Source: Candidatus Thermofonsia Clade 1 bacterium (GTDB lineage: Bacteria > Chloroflexota > Anaerolineae > Aggregatilineales > UBA2796). From it: DNA of 64,000 nt. Below, in pieces: positions 17,027 to 26,468 of the stretch (position 1 is its first letter; the number at the start of each line of letters is the position of its first letter). The position numbers and the translations under genes are program-made. The notes beneath the pieces were generated by a model. That model ran no database searches and had not been told where the DNA came from. It saw only the letters and a program-made list of their open reading frames with translations. The stretch covers positions 16,250 through 80,249 of the forward strand of contig PGTK01000007.1 in assembly GCA_002794705.1 (NCBI GenBank), in the 5' to 3' direction.

Positions 17027-18226
17027 TTAGCCTGCAGGTGTCGGTGTGGGCGTCGGCTGTAGAGCGATCGGCGCGAGGCGGATCGGCGTGAAAGTCTGGC
17101 GAACGCGGAATAGCTCCGGTGAGATGCTCCCGTCGTTCGGTCCGAGCAGATCGCGCCCTTCGGCAAAGGTCTGCAGCACGGCAACGTACAGCGCGCTCTG
17201 ACCGTTGATCAGCGTCGCTGTCAGGCTGCGCTGATTGCCGTCCGGATCGGGCGCAAGGAATGAGAGCGTGTAGCCGCTGAAGGCGCCGCGGGTCTCAGGT
17301 TGCACGCTCTGGATTGTAGAGCGCGGATAGTTTTGCGCGATCCACGCTCGCGCCGCCTCTTCATCCGCAACGCTCACACTCGGTAGGGCGCGCACGTTCA
17401 GGCGATACGTCCGCCCGTCTAGCTCGCCGCTGATCGTGTAGGGCGCGCCCGCTCTGCCATCTTCCTGCATCCACGTATTAGGAAAACGGATCAGGTAGCC
17501 TGAGAGAGTATCGGCGAGGGTGCGCCAATGCATCGGCGCGTTAATTGAGGTCTGCCAGAGGTAAAAATACGGCTGATAGGTCGCCTGTAGGCGCTCCAGC
17601 AAACTCGGATTGTTGATCGGCACGACAAGGCGCATCACCATCAGCCAGCGCTCTTGCAAGCGCGAGAATTGCCTGCCCAAGTAGACCAAGCCCTCGTGAG
17701 TCATCTCAGTATCAATGATCAGCGTATCGTCCACCACACGCCGCCCGATCTCACGCCAGCCGCCGTTGTACTGAGTCCATGCTGAGCCGACCTGCTCAGG
17801 CGTGTAGTACGCTTGCAAGCCGTCAAGATCGCTCAGGCTGATGGCGGGATTATCCTCCACAAAGACATGCACCACGCTGGCTGCACTCACATTCACAAAC
17901 ACAGCGCCAGCGCGTGTGATCGGCTGATCGGGCGTGGCGGCGATGCTCTCCTCAGGCGATTCGCCCGGCAGTTCCCAGCCGGCAACTGTTGGCACGGAAA
18001 ACAAGCCGCTCGGATGCACATACGTGCCTGTGATGCTCACAGGCGTGCCGCCCGCTGGCACTGCAGGATGCGCTGCGTTGCCCACAGGCTCTTGCGGCGT
18101 GGGAGGCGGCGCGCCCGTGTTATCGAAGGGCAAAGCGGAAGCGACAAAGATCAGGATCAGGAATCCGACGCCCAGTATGCGCAGCGTCCGCCCGCCCATG
18201 CCGACGTTTTTGCTGTAATCAGACAT
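17027..18226 (-). CDS. Membrane-anchored extracytoplasmic protein of unknown function
   Basis: 399 aa from the ATG at 18226; an ATG at 18265 in the same frame is possible but the inner start puts MSDYSKN directly before the membrane segment. One membrane-spanning helix (about residues 17-33, LGVGFLILIFVASALPF) is followed by a Pro-rich stretch and a large extracytoplasmic part with two similar halves: each has a GWELP/FPNTWMQ-like opening and an AAxxWI or ISLSDLDGL element, resembling PsbP/YbbA-type lipid-binding folds found in secreted Chloroflexota proteins. It ends in a PTPTPTPAG tail. No catalytic motif seen. Monocistronic. Confidence 0.65.
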   Translation of the reverse strand: MSDYSKNVGMGGRTLRILGVGFLILIFVASALPFDNTGAPPPTPQEPVGNAAHPAVPAGGTPVSITGTYVHPSGLFSVPTVAGWELPGESPEESIAATPDQPITRAGAVFVNVSAASVVHVFVEDNPAISLSDLDGLQAYYTPEQVGSAWTQYNGGWREIGRRVVDDTLIIDTEMTHEGLVYLGRQFSRLQERWLMVMRLVVPINNPSLLERLQATYQPYFYLWQTSINAPMHWRTLADTLSGYLIRFPNTWMQEDGRAGAPYTISGELDGRTYRLNVRALPSVSVADEEAARAWIAQNYPRSTIQSVQPETRGAFSGYTLSFLAPDPDGNQRSLTATLINGQSALYVAVLQTFAEGRDLLGPNDGSISPELFRVRQTFTPIRLAPIALQPTPTPTPAG

Positions 18227-18324
18227 GCTCGACCACTCGTTTTCTGGTAAAGTCGCGCTGATCATAGCGCGTTCTGTCTGAACTGCAATGTGTAGCCACT
18301 TTGTCCTCTTCCTTGTCTTGCCAG

Positions 18325-18381
18325 ACCCCTATCCCCTGCCCTTTCCCCGTGAACGGGGAAAGGGAGTCCGGAGAGGTGGGG
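18325..18381. repeat. Dispersed GC-rich hairpin repeat, copy A
   Basis: Non-coding sequence with a CCCCTATCCCCTGCCC-like lead, then CCCTTTCCCCGT and its inverse CGGGGAAAGGG, forming a strong hairpin with a 2-4 nt loop, then GTCCGGAGAGGTGGGG. A clearly related element occurs at 38218-38332, also directly beside a gene end. Its palindromic core and intergenic position suggest a REP- or MITE-like family. Confidence 0.7.
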
Positions 18382-18457
18382 TCTTGCCTTGTTTGTGAAG
18401 CAGAGCGTTGCCTCACAAGCTGCTGAACCTGCTCAGCTACAGCACGCAGGCAGACTC

Positions 18458-18715
18458 GTGGTATACTTAGAATGCACTGTCTTGGCAGGGCAAGCCTTTT
18501 GGACATTCCTCTCAGGCGACCCGAACCTCTACAGCGAAATCATTGAGCTAGTGGGCAGTCAAGCGCGTGCTTTCAGCGCTGACCTAGAGGCGCCTCGTGC
18601 CGCGCTTGAGGTTGCATTCACAGAAGAGATCGCTGAACAGTTCGCTCACCCTGTCAGCGCCGCTGATTGGCGCGCCTCGCGTTCATCCATACTGACGCTG
18701 CGAAATATGTTATAA
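18458..18715 (+). pseudogene. Possible C-terminal remnant of a PmeII-type restriction endonuclease
   Basis: An 85-codon open frame. The stretch TVLAGQAFWTFLSGDPNLY followed by SEIIELVG resembles, from memory, the C-terminal region of PmeII-family type II restriction endonucleases (FWxFxSGDPxLYxxII). No start codon with a ribosome site is evident and nothing resembling the N-terminal catalytic part lies upstream, where the hairpin repeat sits instead. No methylase partner is nearby. The stop codon lies inside the -10 element of the next gene, so the remnant has been partly reused as promoter DNA. Assignment is tentative; it may be an unrelated small gene. Confidence 0.4.
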
Positions 18716-18716
18716 T
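18708..18716 (+). promoter_or_regulatory. Extended -10 promoter of the ATP-grasp pair
   Basis: TGTTATAAT is an extended -10 (TGn plus a perfect TATAAT), 47 nt before the ATG at 18764. No good -35 is seen at the right distance, as expected for extended -10 promoters. Confidence 0.7.
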
Positions 18717-18763
18717 CATAAGCACGCCTTATAGAAGCTGCACTTTCTGGGAGAAATCTTAAC

Positions 18764-19705
18764 ATGGCAGAGTCGCTAAAAGTCGGATTGATCGTCGGGC
18801 GTGAGTGGTCTATGCCCCCGGCGCTGATCGAAGAGATTCGCAGCCGCAATGCGGGCGTGATCGCTGAGTTTGTGAAGCTGGGCGGCACGCGCATGAACGA
18901 ACCCGTGCCTTACCGCGTGATCGTGGATCGCATCTCGCATGAAGTGCCGTATTACCGCACCTATCTGAAGAATGCCGCGCTGCAGGGCGTGAAAGTGGTC
19001 AACGATCCGTTTATGTGGACGGCGGACGATAAGTTTTTCGGCGCTTCACTCGCCGTGCGCATGGGCGTTGCCTCGCCCAAGACTCTGGCTCTGCCTAATA
19101 AAGATTATGTGCCGGGCATTGTGCATGATGAAAGCCTGCGCAACTTGATGTATCCGCTTGATTGGGACTGGATCATCAGCTATGTGGGCTTGCCCTGCGT
19201 GCTGAAAGATGCACACGGCGGCGGCTGGAAAGATGTTTATGTGGTGCATAGCAAGGAAGAGCTATTGGCGCGCTACAATCAGAGCGGGCGGCTGACCATG
19301 ATTGTGCAGGAGTTCATTCAGTGGGATGAGTATGCCCGCTGCATGGTACTCGGTCAGGAGCGCGTTCACGTCATGCGCTACGATCCGCGCACGCGCTATT
19401 ATGCGCCTGAACATGGCTTTTCAACTGAACTCTACACGCGCCTGCTGGAAGACTCGCTCAAGCTGTGCCGAGCACTGGGCTACGATATGAATACCTGCGA
19501 ATTTGCCATCAAAGACGGCGTGCCTTACGCGATTGACTTCATGAATCCCGCGCCCGATATGGACATTTATTCATTGGGCGAGGTCAACTTCCGTTGGTGT
19601 GTGCAGAATATGGCGGATATGTGCATCGCCTTTGCTAAAGGCGAGGGCATGACCGCTGATCGGTATGTCTGGCGCAGCCACGCCAAAGTGACGCGGAATG
19701 TCTAG
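18764..19705 (+). CDS. ATP-grasp ligase-like protein
   Basis: 313 aa. The order of elements fits an ATP-grasp enzyme of the RimK/D-Ala-ligase type: an N-terminal Rossmann-like part (KVGLIVGREWSMPPALIEEI), then NDPFMWTADDKFFGASLAVRMG, where ligases of this kind have the N-(x)n-DK-motif, then GLPCVLKDAHGGGWKDV (ATP-binding Lys and Gly loop), IVQEFIQWDEYARCMVLG, and the metal-binding end FAIKDGVPYAIDFMNPAPDM. Such enzymes join a carboxylate to an amine with ATP. Substrates unknown. The next ATP-grasp gene starts 2 nt after its stop, so the two almost surely work in one pathway. Driven by the extended -10 promoter. Confidence 0.85.
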   Translation: MAESLKVGLIVGREWSMPPALIEEIRSRNAGVIAEFVKLGGTRMNEPVPYRVIVDRISHEVPYYRTYLKNAALQGVKVVNDPFMWTADDKFFGASLAVRMGVASPKTLALPNKDYVPGIVHDESLRNLMYPLDWDWIISYVGLPCVLKDAHGGGWKDVYVVHSKEELLARYNQSGRLTMIVQEFIQWDEYARCMVLGQERVHVMRYDPRTRYYAPEHGFSTELYTRLLEDSLKLCRALGYDMNTCEFAIKDGVPYAIDFMNPAPDMDIYSLGEVNFRWCVQNMADMCIAFAKGEGMTADRYVWRSHAKVTRNV

Positions 19706-19707
19706 CC

Positions 19708-21066
19708 ATGTTGCGCGATGCCATTGCCTTCTACAACGATCTGCTCGACGATCAGACAGCGCTTGAGGCGCAGGCTGTCCTGAACGAGCAGTTGCGCGCC
19801 CGCCGCCTGTTCTTCGGGGAGCGCGCCGTGTGCAACGTGCTGCGCCCACACTTCTATCAGCCTGAACAGTGGGACTTCCTCAAGCGCGAGACCGAGACCC
19901 TTTTGCGCGCCTTTGCTAAGGCGCACCATGCCTGCCTCCGAGACCCTGAGTTGCGCGCTCAATTGGCACTTGAGCCGTATGAAGAGGCGCTCTTCAGCCT
20001 TGAGATCGGCTATGAGGCGCCGTGGAACACCTCGCGCCTTGATTCTTTCTACGATCCTGATGCGGCGCGCTTGAAATTCGTCGAATACAACGCTGAGACG
20101 CCTGCTGGCATGGGCTATGTGGATGAAATGGCGGAGGCGTTCCTCAGCCTTGAGGTCATGCGCCGTTTTCAGCAGCACTATACCGTCCGCAGCTTTACGC
20201 TGGTGCGCAGCTTGATCGCCACGCTCATGGACGCCTACCGCCAATGGTCGGGCAAGGATCATCCTGAGCGCCCGCAGATCGCCATTGCCGATTGGCAAGA
20301 TGTACAGACGCTCAATGAGCATCACATCATCCGCGACTATATGGAGCAGGCGGGCTACAGAGCAATTCTGTGCGATCCGCGGGCTATGGAATTCCGCAAT
20401 GGCGCGCTCTACGTCGGCGATTTCCGTGTGGACTTGATCTACAAGCGCGTGCTTGCCAGTGAGCTGATCGGGCGCATGGGCACTGATAATCCGATTGTGC
20501 AGGCGCTTAAGGCGCGTGCTGTGTGCATGTGCAATGCTTTCAGCGCCAAACTGATGGCGAAAAAGGCGAGCTTTGCCCTGTTGAGCGATGAACAGAATGC
20601 GTATCTGTTCACAGCTGAGGAGCGCGCCGCGATTGAGGCGTACATTCCTTGGACGCGCCGAGTCAGTGAGCGTCATACGCATTTTCACGGTCAGAGGGTT
20701 GACCTTGTGCCGTTCATCGCCGAAAACAAGGCGTTTCTCGTCTTGAAGCCGAATGATGAGTACGGCGGCAAGGGAGTCACCATCGGCTGGGAGGCGACTG
20801 ATGAGCAATGGGCAGCGACCCTGCATCAGGCCTTGATTCAGCCTTATGTGGTGCAGGAGCGCGCCGAGGCTGCCTTTGAAGATTATCCAACAGTGGTAGA
20901 CGGCAAGCTGCACATAGCGCGCCGCCTCGTAGACGCCGATCCATACATCTATCACGGCAAGACGGTCAGCGGCGGCTTGACGCGCCTTTCAGCCATGTCG
21001 CTCTTGAACGTGACAGCAGGCGGCGGCTCCATCACACCGACCTTCATCATCGAAAAGCGCGACTAG
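19708..21066 (+). CDS. Circularly permuted ATP-grasp ligase-like protein
   Basis: 452 aa, two nt after its partner. It lacks the usual domain order: EYNAETPAGMGYVDEM at about 130-145 resembles the metal-binding EYNxxPxG motif that in permuted (type 2, glutathionylspermidine-synthase-like) ATP-grasps comes before the ATP-binding lysine. The latter appears late: FLVLKPNDEYGGKGVTIGWE near residue 345, followed by YVVQERAEAAFEDYP. The C-terminus VSGGLTRLSAMSLLNVTAGGGS fits the last ATP-grasp segment. Expected to make an amide or peptide bond on a small molecule. A long antisense open frame on the other strand is a codon-bias shadow. Substrate unknown. Confidence 0.82.
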   Translation: MLRDAIAFYNDLLDDQTALEAQAVLNEQLRARRLFFGERAVCNVLRPHFYQPEQWDFLKRETETLLRAFAKAHHACLRDPELRAQLALEPYEEALFSLEIGYEAPWNTSRLDSFYDPDAARLKFVEYNAETPAGMGYVDEMAEAFLSLEVMRRFQQHYTVRSFTLVRSLIATLMDAYRQWSGKDHPERPQIAIADWQDVQTLNEHHIIRDYMEQAGYRAILCDPRAMEFRNGALYVGDFRVDLIYKRVLASELIGRMGTDNPIVQALKARAVCMCNAFSAKLMAKKASFALLSDEQNAYLFTAEERAAIEAYIPWTRRVSERHTHFHGQRVDLVPFIAENKAFLVLKPNDEYGGKGVTIGWEATDEQWAATLHQALIQPYVVQERAEAAFEDYPTVVDGKLHIARRLVDADPYIYHGKTVSGGLTRLSAMSLLNVTAGGGSITPTFIIEKRD

Positions 21067-21070
21067 CCCT

Positions 21071-21105
21071 TTGGTTTTCAGGCAGGGACGCGCTATACTA
21101 GCGCG
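21071..21105 (+). promoter_or_regulatory. trpB promoter with palindrome over the -10
   Basis: TTGGTT (21071-21076), a 17-nt spacer and TATACT (21094-21099). A perfect palindrome, CGCGCTA-TAC-TAGCGCG (21089-21105), is centred on the -10. It could be an operator for a dimeric repressor, or, as a hairpin, help end the ATP-grasp transcript. Confidence 0.65.
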
Positions 21106-21135
21106 CACCTGCCGCTCTAATCGAGGATATTTACC

Positions 21136-22365
21136 GTGACCCTGCCAGAGACCCAGACTTTATCGGCACACCCGCACGATCCGACGCCACGTGGCTATTT
21201 CGGCAAATATGGCGGACGTTTTGTCCCAGAGACGCTGATCCCCGCCCTTGATGAGCTGACCGCTGCTTACTACGCCTTGCGCGACGATCCAGACTTTCGC
21301 GCTGAATTAGCGGACTTGGCGCGCACTTATGTTGGGCGTCCGACGCCCTTGAGCTATGCGCGGCGTTTGAGCCAGCATCTCGGCGGCGCGCAGATTTATC
21401 TCAAACGTGAGGATTTGGCGCACAGCGGCGCCCATAAGATCAACAATGCGCTCGGTCAGGCGCTGCTAGCCAAGCGCATGGGCAAGCGGCGCATCATTGC
21501 CGAGACGGGCGCAGGTCAGCATGGCGTAGCAACGGCGACTGTTTGCGCGCTGCTCGGTCTGGAGGCGATCATCTACATGGGCAGCGTGGATATGGCGCGC
21601 CAGCAGCCGAACGTCTTCCGTATGCGCTTGCTGGGCGCTGAGGTGCGCGCTGTGGACTCCGGCAGCCGCACGCTCAAGGATGCGATTAACGAGGCGATCC
21701 GCGATTGGGTCACCAATGTGCGCAATACGTACTATCTGCTCGGCTCGGCGCTCGGGCCGCATCCGTATCCGCTCATGGTGCGCGACTTTCAGTCGGTCAT
21801 TGGTTATGAGGCGCGCCAACAGATGCTGGAGCAAGTCGGCAAGTTGCCTGAGGCGGTCATAGCCTGCGTAGGCGGCGGCAGCAACGCCATTGGCATCTTC
21901 CATGCCTTCCGCGACGATCCTGATGTGCGCTTGATCGGTGTGGAGGCAGGCGGCATGGGCGTTGCGAGTGGCAAACATGCAGCGCGCTTCGCCGATCCGA
22001 CTCTGGGCAGGCTCGGTGTGTTGCACGGCACGCGCTCTTACGTGCTGCAGGATCAAGATGGGCAGATCGCGGAGACGCACAGCATCAGCGCGGGTCTGGA
22101 TTATGCCAGCATCGGGCCGGAGCATAGCTATTTGCGCGAGATCGGGCGCGCTGAATACACATTTGCCACTGATGAGCAGGCCCTAGAGGGCTTGCAAATG
22201 CTCTGTCAGTATGAGGGGATTATCCCAGCGTTGGAGTCGGCGCACGCGGTCTATGAGGCGGTTCGCCTTGCGCCGAGTCTGCCCAAGACGGCGGCGATTC
22301 TGGTCAACATCAGCGGACGCGGCGATAAAGACCTCGACACTGTGATCAAGGCGTTAGGCAAGTGA
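21136..22365 (+). CDS. trpB: Tryptophan synthase beta chain
   Basis: 409 aa, normal length for TrpB1. Starts at GTG 21136 with GAGGA upstream. PLP-binding Lys101 is in HSGAHKINN, catalytic Glu123 in AETGAGQHG, and the phosphate-binding loop GGGSNA is present. It condenses indole and serine to tryptophan, normally in complex with TrpA. No trpA or other trp gene is beside it, so the operon is split in this genome. It is a TrpB1-type sequence by its [12 protein letters not shown] and RDFQSVIG segments. Its TGA overlaps the GTG start of the methyltransferase gene by 4 nt, an unusual partner. Confidence 0.96.
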   Translation: MTLPETQTLSAHPHDPTPRGYFGKYGGRFVPETLIPALDELTAAYYALRDDPDFRAELADLARTYVGRPTPLSYARRLSQHLGGAQIYLKREDLAHSGAHKINNALGQALLAKRMGKRRIIAETGAGQHGVATATVCALLGLEAIIYMGSVDMARQQPNVFRMRLLGAEVRAVDSGSRTLKDAINEAIRDWVTNVRNTYYLLGSALGPHPYPLMVRDFQSVIGYEARQQMLEQVGKLPEAVIACVGGGSNAIGIFHAFRDDPDVRLIGVEAGGMGVASGKHAARFADPTLGRLGVLHGTRSYVLQDQDGQIAETHSISAGLDYASIGPEHSYLREIGRAEYTFATDEQALEGLQMLCQYEGIIPALESAHAVYEAVRLAPSLPKTAAILVNISGRGDKDLDTVIKALGK

Positions 22366-23255
22366 GTGGGCAGTCCCCTGAGCAGGATTATCAGGCGCTG
22401 ATCGCGGCTGAAGGCGCCGTCTGGAGTGCAGCAGCACGCGATCTGGCTGCCAAATGGCGACCCGATTGGGCAGATATGCAGCGCACGCGCCATTACGCTG
22501 TGGTAGATGGTCGGCATATCAGGCAGCTCTTGGCGCTAGTGCAGCCTGAGTGGCACGTCCTAGAGATAGGCTGCTCATCAGGCTGGCTTTCGCTGGAGAT
22601 GGCGCGGCGCGGCGCGCACGTCGAAGGCATTGATGTGGCAGATGAGGCGCTCCGTATTGCGCAGGCCTACGCTGCTCAGCATCCGCCGCGTGGGAGCGTC
22701 CAGTATCGGCTTGCCGATATCAACTATGAGCCGTTGCCGCAGGCGCACTACGATTTGGTGGTGACGGTAGGCGTGCTGCATCACTTGGCAGAGGTGCGCG
22801 CCGTGCTGGAGCGCGTCCGTGCGGCGCTCAAGTCGAACGGCTTGCTTTTTGTGATCGATCCGTTTGATACACCGACACCAAACGCGCTGATCGCAGGCGC
22901 TTTGCTCTTTCTGTTGCCGACTCAGGTGCGCTACCGCGATAAAGTGCGGCATTTATTGCGCTTTCGGACGCGAGTTGTGGAGCGCATGAAGGCAAGCATC
23001 GAGGCGCGTGGCTTGAGTCCGTTTGAGGGCTATGGCAGACATCAGGCGCCCCTTGAGATCATCCGTGAGTTATTCCAGATTGAGCAACTCCATAAGCACA
23101 ATGCCTTCACAGGCTATGTAATCGCCAATTTAGCCATGTCGGAGCCGCTGGCAATTGCTCTTGGGCGCACGTTGTTCCTCTTTGACCGTCTGGCAGTGCG
23201 GCTGCGCCTGTTGCAAGGCTTGAGCTACACATTGATCGCACGTCGCTCACAGTGA
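22362..23255 (+). CDS. Class I SAM-dependent methyltransferase (copy 1)
   Basis: 297 aa from the GTG that overlaps the trpB stop. SAM motif I is VLEIGCSSG (residues 66-74), motif II around HVEGIDVAD, motif III-like [14 protein letters not shown], and [12 protein letters not shown] follows. The C-terminal 100 residues (from [14 protein letters not shown] on) are a helical extension with Arg/Lys-rich segments, possibly membrane-peripheral. Substrate unknown; the family covers many small-molecule methylations, so the link to trpB is only positional. A second copy, about 70 percent identical by eye, follows directly (23284-24183). Confidence 0.88.
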   Translation: MSGQSPEQDYQALIAAEGAVWSAAARDLAAKWRPDWADMQRTRHYAVVDGRHIRQLLALVQPEWHVLEIGCSSGWLSLEMARRGAHVEGIDVADEALRIAQAYAAQHPPRGSVQYRLADINYEPLPQAHYDLVVTVGVLHHLAEVRAVLERVRAALKSNGLLFVIDPFDTPTPNALIAGALLFLLPTQVRYRDKVRHLLRFRTRVVERMKASIEARGLSPFEGYGRHQAPLEIIRELFQIEQLHKHNAFTGYVIANLAMSEPLAIALGRTLFLFDRLAVRLRLLQGLSYTLIARRSQ

Positions 23256-23283
23256 GCGCAAGAGAGGAGAAAAGAACGGCGAA

Positions 23284-24183
23284 ATGGGCGAAATGAACGC
23301 CGATCGATCTAATCCTGATTATCAATCGCTGATTGCAGCAGAAGGTGCTGCTTGGGGCAATGCGGCGCGCAGTCTAGCTGCCAAGTGGCGCCCTGACTGG
23401 TAGGAAATGCGCCACATACGCCACTACGCTATTTCAGATGGACGCTATCTTGAGAGGCTCTTTGCATTAGTACAACCGAGTTGGCGTGTGCTGGAGATCG
23501 GTTGCTCTTCAGGCTGCATCTCGCTTGAGATGGCGCGACGTGGCGCTCACGTGGAAGGCATTGATGTGTCCGCGGAAGCAATTAGCGTTGCGCAAGCCTA
23601 TGCAGCCGAGCATCCGCCGTGCGGTAATCTTCATTATCGCGTCGCTGACATCAACTGCGATCCTTTGCCGGAGGCGCACTATGACTTGATCGTAGCTCTG
23701 GGCGTTTTGCCCCATCTGGTGGATGTCCGTGCCGCTTTGGAGCGCATACGCACGGCACTCAAACCAAGAGGGCTGCTATATGTCAGCGATTTCTTAGAAA
23801 CACCGACCGCCAATGCGCTCATCGTCGGTGCTTTCACTATGCTCCTGCCGGCTGAGATAAGCTATCGTGACAAAATTCGGCATTTGTTGCGCCTGCGCAC
23901 GCGAGCTGTTGAGCGTATGAAGGCAAGCATGGAGACTCGTGGCTTCAGTCCCTTTGAAGGCAGCGGCAGGCATCAAAATTCTCTAGAGACAGTTCGTGAA
24001 CTGTTCGATGTGGAGTGGTTGCGCATCCATAACGCTTTTGTGCGCCCTGTGACGGCAAACTTGGCAATGCCTGAGCGGCTGGCAGTCCTGATCGGTCGGC
24101 TGTTGTTGCCATTCGATGAGCTGGCTGTGCGCTTGCGCCTGTTGCAAGGCTTGAGCTACAAATTGATCGCCCGCCGCCCTTGA
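23284..24183 (+). pseudogene. Class I methyltransferase copy 2, interrupted by in-frame TAG
   Basis: Tandem paralogue of the upstream gene. An ATG at 23284 with AGGAG upstream opens a frame whose first 39 codons align with copy 1 (PDYQSLIAAEGAAW matching [14 protein letters not shown]), but codon 40 (23401-23403) is TAG where copy 1 has GCA. The frame then continues unbroken to 24183 with SAM motif VLEIGCSSG. An internal ATG at 23407 could start a 258-aa protein lacking the N-terminal 42 residues. The active-site region differs as well: GVLPHL here, GVLHHL in copy 1. Either a young pseudogene, a protein restarted internally, or a sequencing error. Confidence 0.75.
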
Positions 24184-24255
24184 TTGATCCCGCATGATGT
24201 TTGGCAAGTCTTGCTGTCTTTGAGAATCGGTCGCAGGTTGCCGCAAGACGTGCGA

Positions 24256-24288
24256 AAAGAGCGGAGAGACATCTTCCCTCCGCTCTTT
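24256..24288. terminator. Bidirectional intrinsic terminator
   Basis: An 11-bp perfect stem, AAAGAGCGGAG (24256-24266) with CTCCGCTCTTT (24278-24288), and an 11-nt loop, between the convergent methyltransferase and kinase units. The stem carries A at one end and T at the other, so it can work in both directions. Confidence 0.85.
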
Positions 24289-24293
24289 ACCTA

Positions 24294-26253
24294 TTAATAC
24301 ACAACCGACGTAACTGAATAATGGGGAGGGTGAGGCGTGTTGGTTGGCGTCGGTGGCGGCGGCGTTGCACCAGACTCTCCGCCTGAAGGTGGCGGTTGCG
24401 GTGGCGGCGGCGCCTGTGTTGGTTGTGGCGGCAAGGGTGTAGCAGTTGGCAGTGGCGGTGCGGCAAGGATCGGCAGGCGTGTTTTATCGCCACTCACACC
24501 GACGAGGCGCTCATCCCCCGTGATCCATGCTGTCCTGTTGCGGTAGGTGAAAGCGAACCACGAGTAGTCGTTGTTGGTGCCGATCAGCTGAATGCGCTCG
24601 TCGCGGTTGAGCACGCCAAGCACTTCATAGCGCGTATCCGGTCCGCGGCGCACGTTCAGGCTGGGCGCCAACACTACAAGAAACACCTGATTAGGGTCAG
24701 CTGAGGGCGTTGGACTGAAGTGCGGCGTCGGTGTACGAGTCGGCGTGAAAGTAAGCGTGTATGTTGGCGAAGGCGTAAAGGTTGCACTAGCAGTCGGTGT
24801 TGCCGTCCAGGCGGTTGCTGTGAAGATCTGGGCAATGTGTGTCAGGTTCGCCTCAAGGGTCTGCTGATAAGCAGCTGGAAGCTGCTCAGTAGCACGACGA
24901 GTCTGTTCGGCGAAGAAAGTGGCTTGAGCAGCCAGATCGGGCGGCAAAGTGGGCGCCTCAGTAGCCGTTGCGCTTGGCGTTGGCGTGTGAGTAGCGGTAG
25001 CTGTGTGAGTCGGCGTGGCTGTAGGCGTGTGGGTTGGCGTGCTAGTTGGGCTAGGCGTGCTGGTTGCTGTGGGAGTTGAAGTGGCACTAGGCGTAGCCGT
25101 CGCTGTAGAAGTAGCTGTAAAGGTAGCCGTAAAAGTGGCAGTTGAGGTCTCAGTGGCTGTGGCGCTTGGCTCAAGAGCGCTCAAGATTGGCGCAAGGTCT
25201 TCAGCAGGGCTGAGCGCTGTTGCCTCATTGCCCGATCTGCCCGCAAGAAAAGCTATAATGCCGATGAGTGCGATCAGAATTGCGCCGCCCAGCAAGAGCG
25301 GCAACTGACTGCGACGCTGCGCCCTCTCTGCCTTTTGGCGCGCAAGGGTAGGCGTACCAATGACGGGCGAGGTCGGCTTGGCAGGCTTAGTGCGCGTTGG
25401 AACGCTGATCTTGATGCCGTGCGGTACCTTGCCCGTTAGCGCCTCGTGGAATGCCTCAGCGAACTCAGCGCCTGTCTGAAAGCGCTCATCAGGATTCTTC
25501 GCCGCCCTTCAGCAAGACTTGCTCAACGCTCTCAGGCAGCTCAGCGCGCAGTTCGCGCAGAGGTGTGGGCTGTTCATGCAGATGCTTGTACATCATGGCA
25601 GGCGGCGTATCCGCAACGTAGGGCGTGCGCGCTGTGAGCAACTCATAGGTCATCACAGCCAGCGTGTAGAGGTCAGTGCGTGCATCCACTTCCGCTCCAT
25701 GCCATTGCTCAGGCGCCATGTAGGCAGGTGTGCCAACAGCTACTCCGCTGCCCGTCAGCGCTGTGACATCGCCCACAATGCGTGCCACGCCAAAATCGGT
25801 CAAAATGGCATTCAGCTGCTCATCAAGCAGCACGTTTTGCGGCTTCAAGTCACGATGGATCACACCGCGCCCGTGTGCGTAGTCCAACGCGCTGCTGATC
25901 TGGGCGACGTAGCGCGCCACTTACTCTGGCGGCAAAGCGCCCTCATTACGCAGCCACTGGGCAAGACTGCCGCCCGGCTGCAGCTCCATGACTAGATAGA
26001 CCAGTCCCTCGTAGTGGCCAAAGTCGAACAGCTTGAGGATGTGAGGATGATTCAAGTTAGCAATAGTATGTGCCTCACGCTCAAAGCGCTTGATGGAATC
26101 AGGCGAGTTGGCAAGGCGCGACTCAATCACCTTAAAGGCGACATCGCGCTGTACGTTGACCTGCCGCGCACGGTAGACCACTGCCATGCCACCTTCGCCG
26201 AGCAGACCTATGATTTCATAGTTGCCGATGCGCTCTCCGCTCAACCGCAACAT
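24294..26253 (-). pseudogene. Ser/Thr kinase with Thr/Pro linker and SH3-like domain, two lesions
   Basis: Reads as one PknB-type receptor kinase in pieces. 26253-25924 encodes the N-lobe (GLLGEGGMAVVYRA, Lys in AFKVIES) and ends with TAA at 25921-25923. The next codon (GTG) continues the same frame through HRDLKPQNV, DFGVARI and APEQWHG to about 25504. Near 25503 the frame changes (one extra base, or two missing), after which NPDERFQTGAEFAEAF continues the kinase C-lobe, then a membrane helix (LLLGGAILIALIGIIAFLAG), a long Thr/Pro/Ser linker and an SH3-like domain (NVRRGPDTRYEVLGVLN) to 24294. The intact kinase at 61848 shows KGMAKRPEARFQ at the frameshift point. A fixed pseudogene or two sequencing errors. 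Confidence 0.8.
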
Positions 26254-26410
26254 GCTCTCACCTCAGCAACACACTTTTCACAACAACCAAGAAAGCATAG
26301 TTCGTAGCGGTATTCGTGCTACTGCGATCAGAGCATTTCGTTTGGCAAGTCATGTAACAAAAGCATTCCAAGATGCAAAGTAGCCATCACAGCCCATCAC
26401 AAAGCGACGA

Positions 26411-26432
26411 CGGAGCGTTGATCAGCGCTCCG
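26411..26432 (-). terminator. Hairpin after SH3 protein gene
   Basis: A 7-bp stem, CGGAGCG with CGCTCCG, and an 8-nt loop, 36 nt beyond the stop of the minus-strand gene at 26469. No clear T-run. Apart from this, the 215-nt gap 26254-26468 shows nothing I recognise. Confidence 0.4.
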
Positions 26433-26468
26433 CCCTCACCAGACGCCAAATTCTGAGCAAAAAGGCTA

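Noticed and set aside
19702..20955. A 417-codon open frame on the minus strand opposite the permuted ATP-grasp gene.
   Set aside because: It is the antisense shadow of a strongly codon-biased gene: no ribosome site, and no recognisable protein features.
25489..25923. A programmed frameshift or readthrough making the broken kinase functional.
   Set aside because: No slippery sequence or downstream structure at the shift near 25503, and a TAA also interrupts it.
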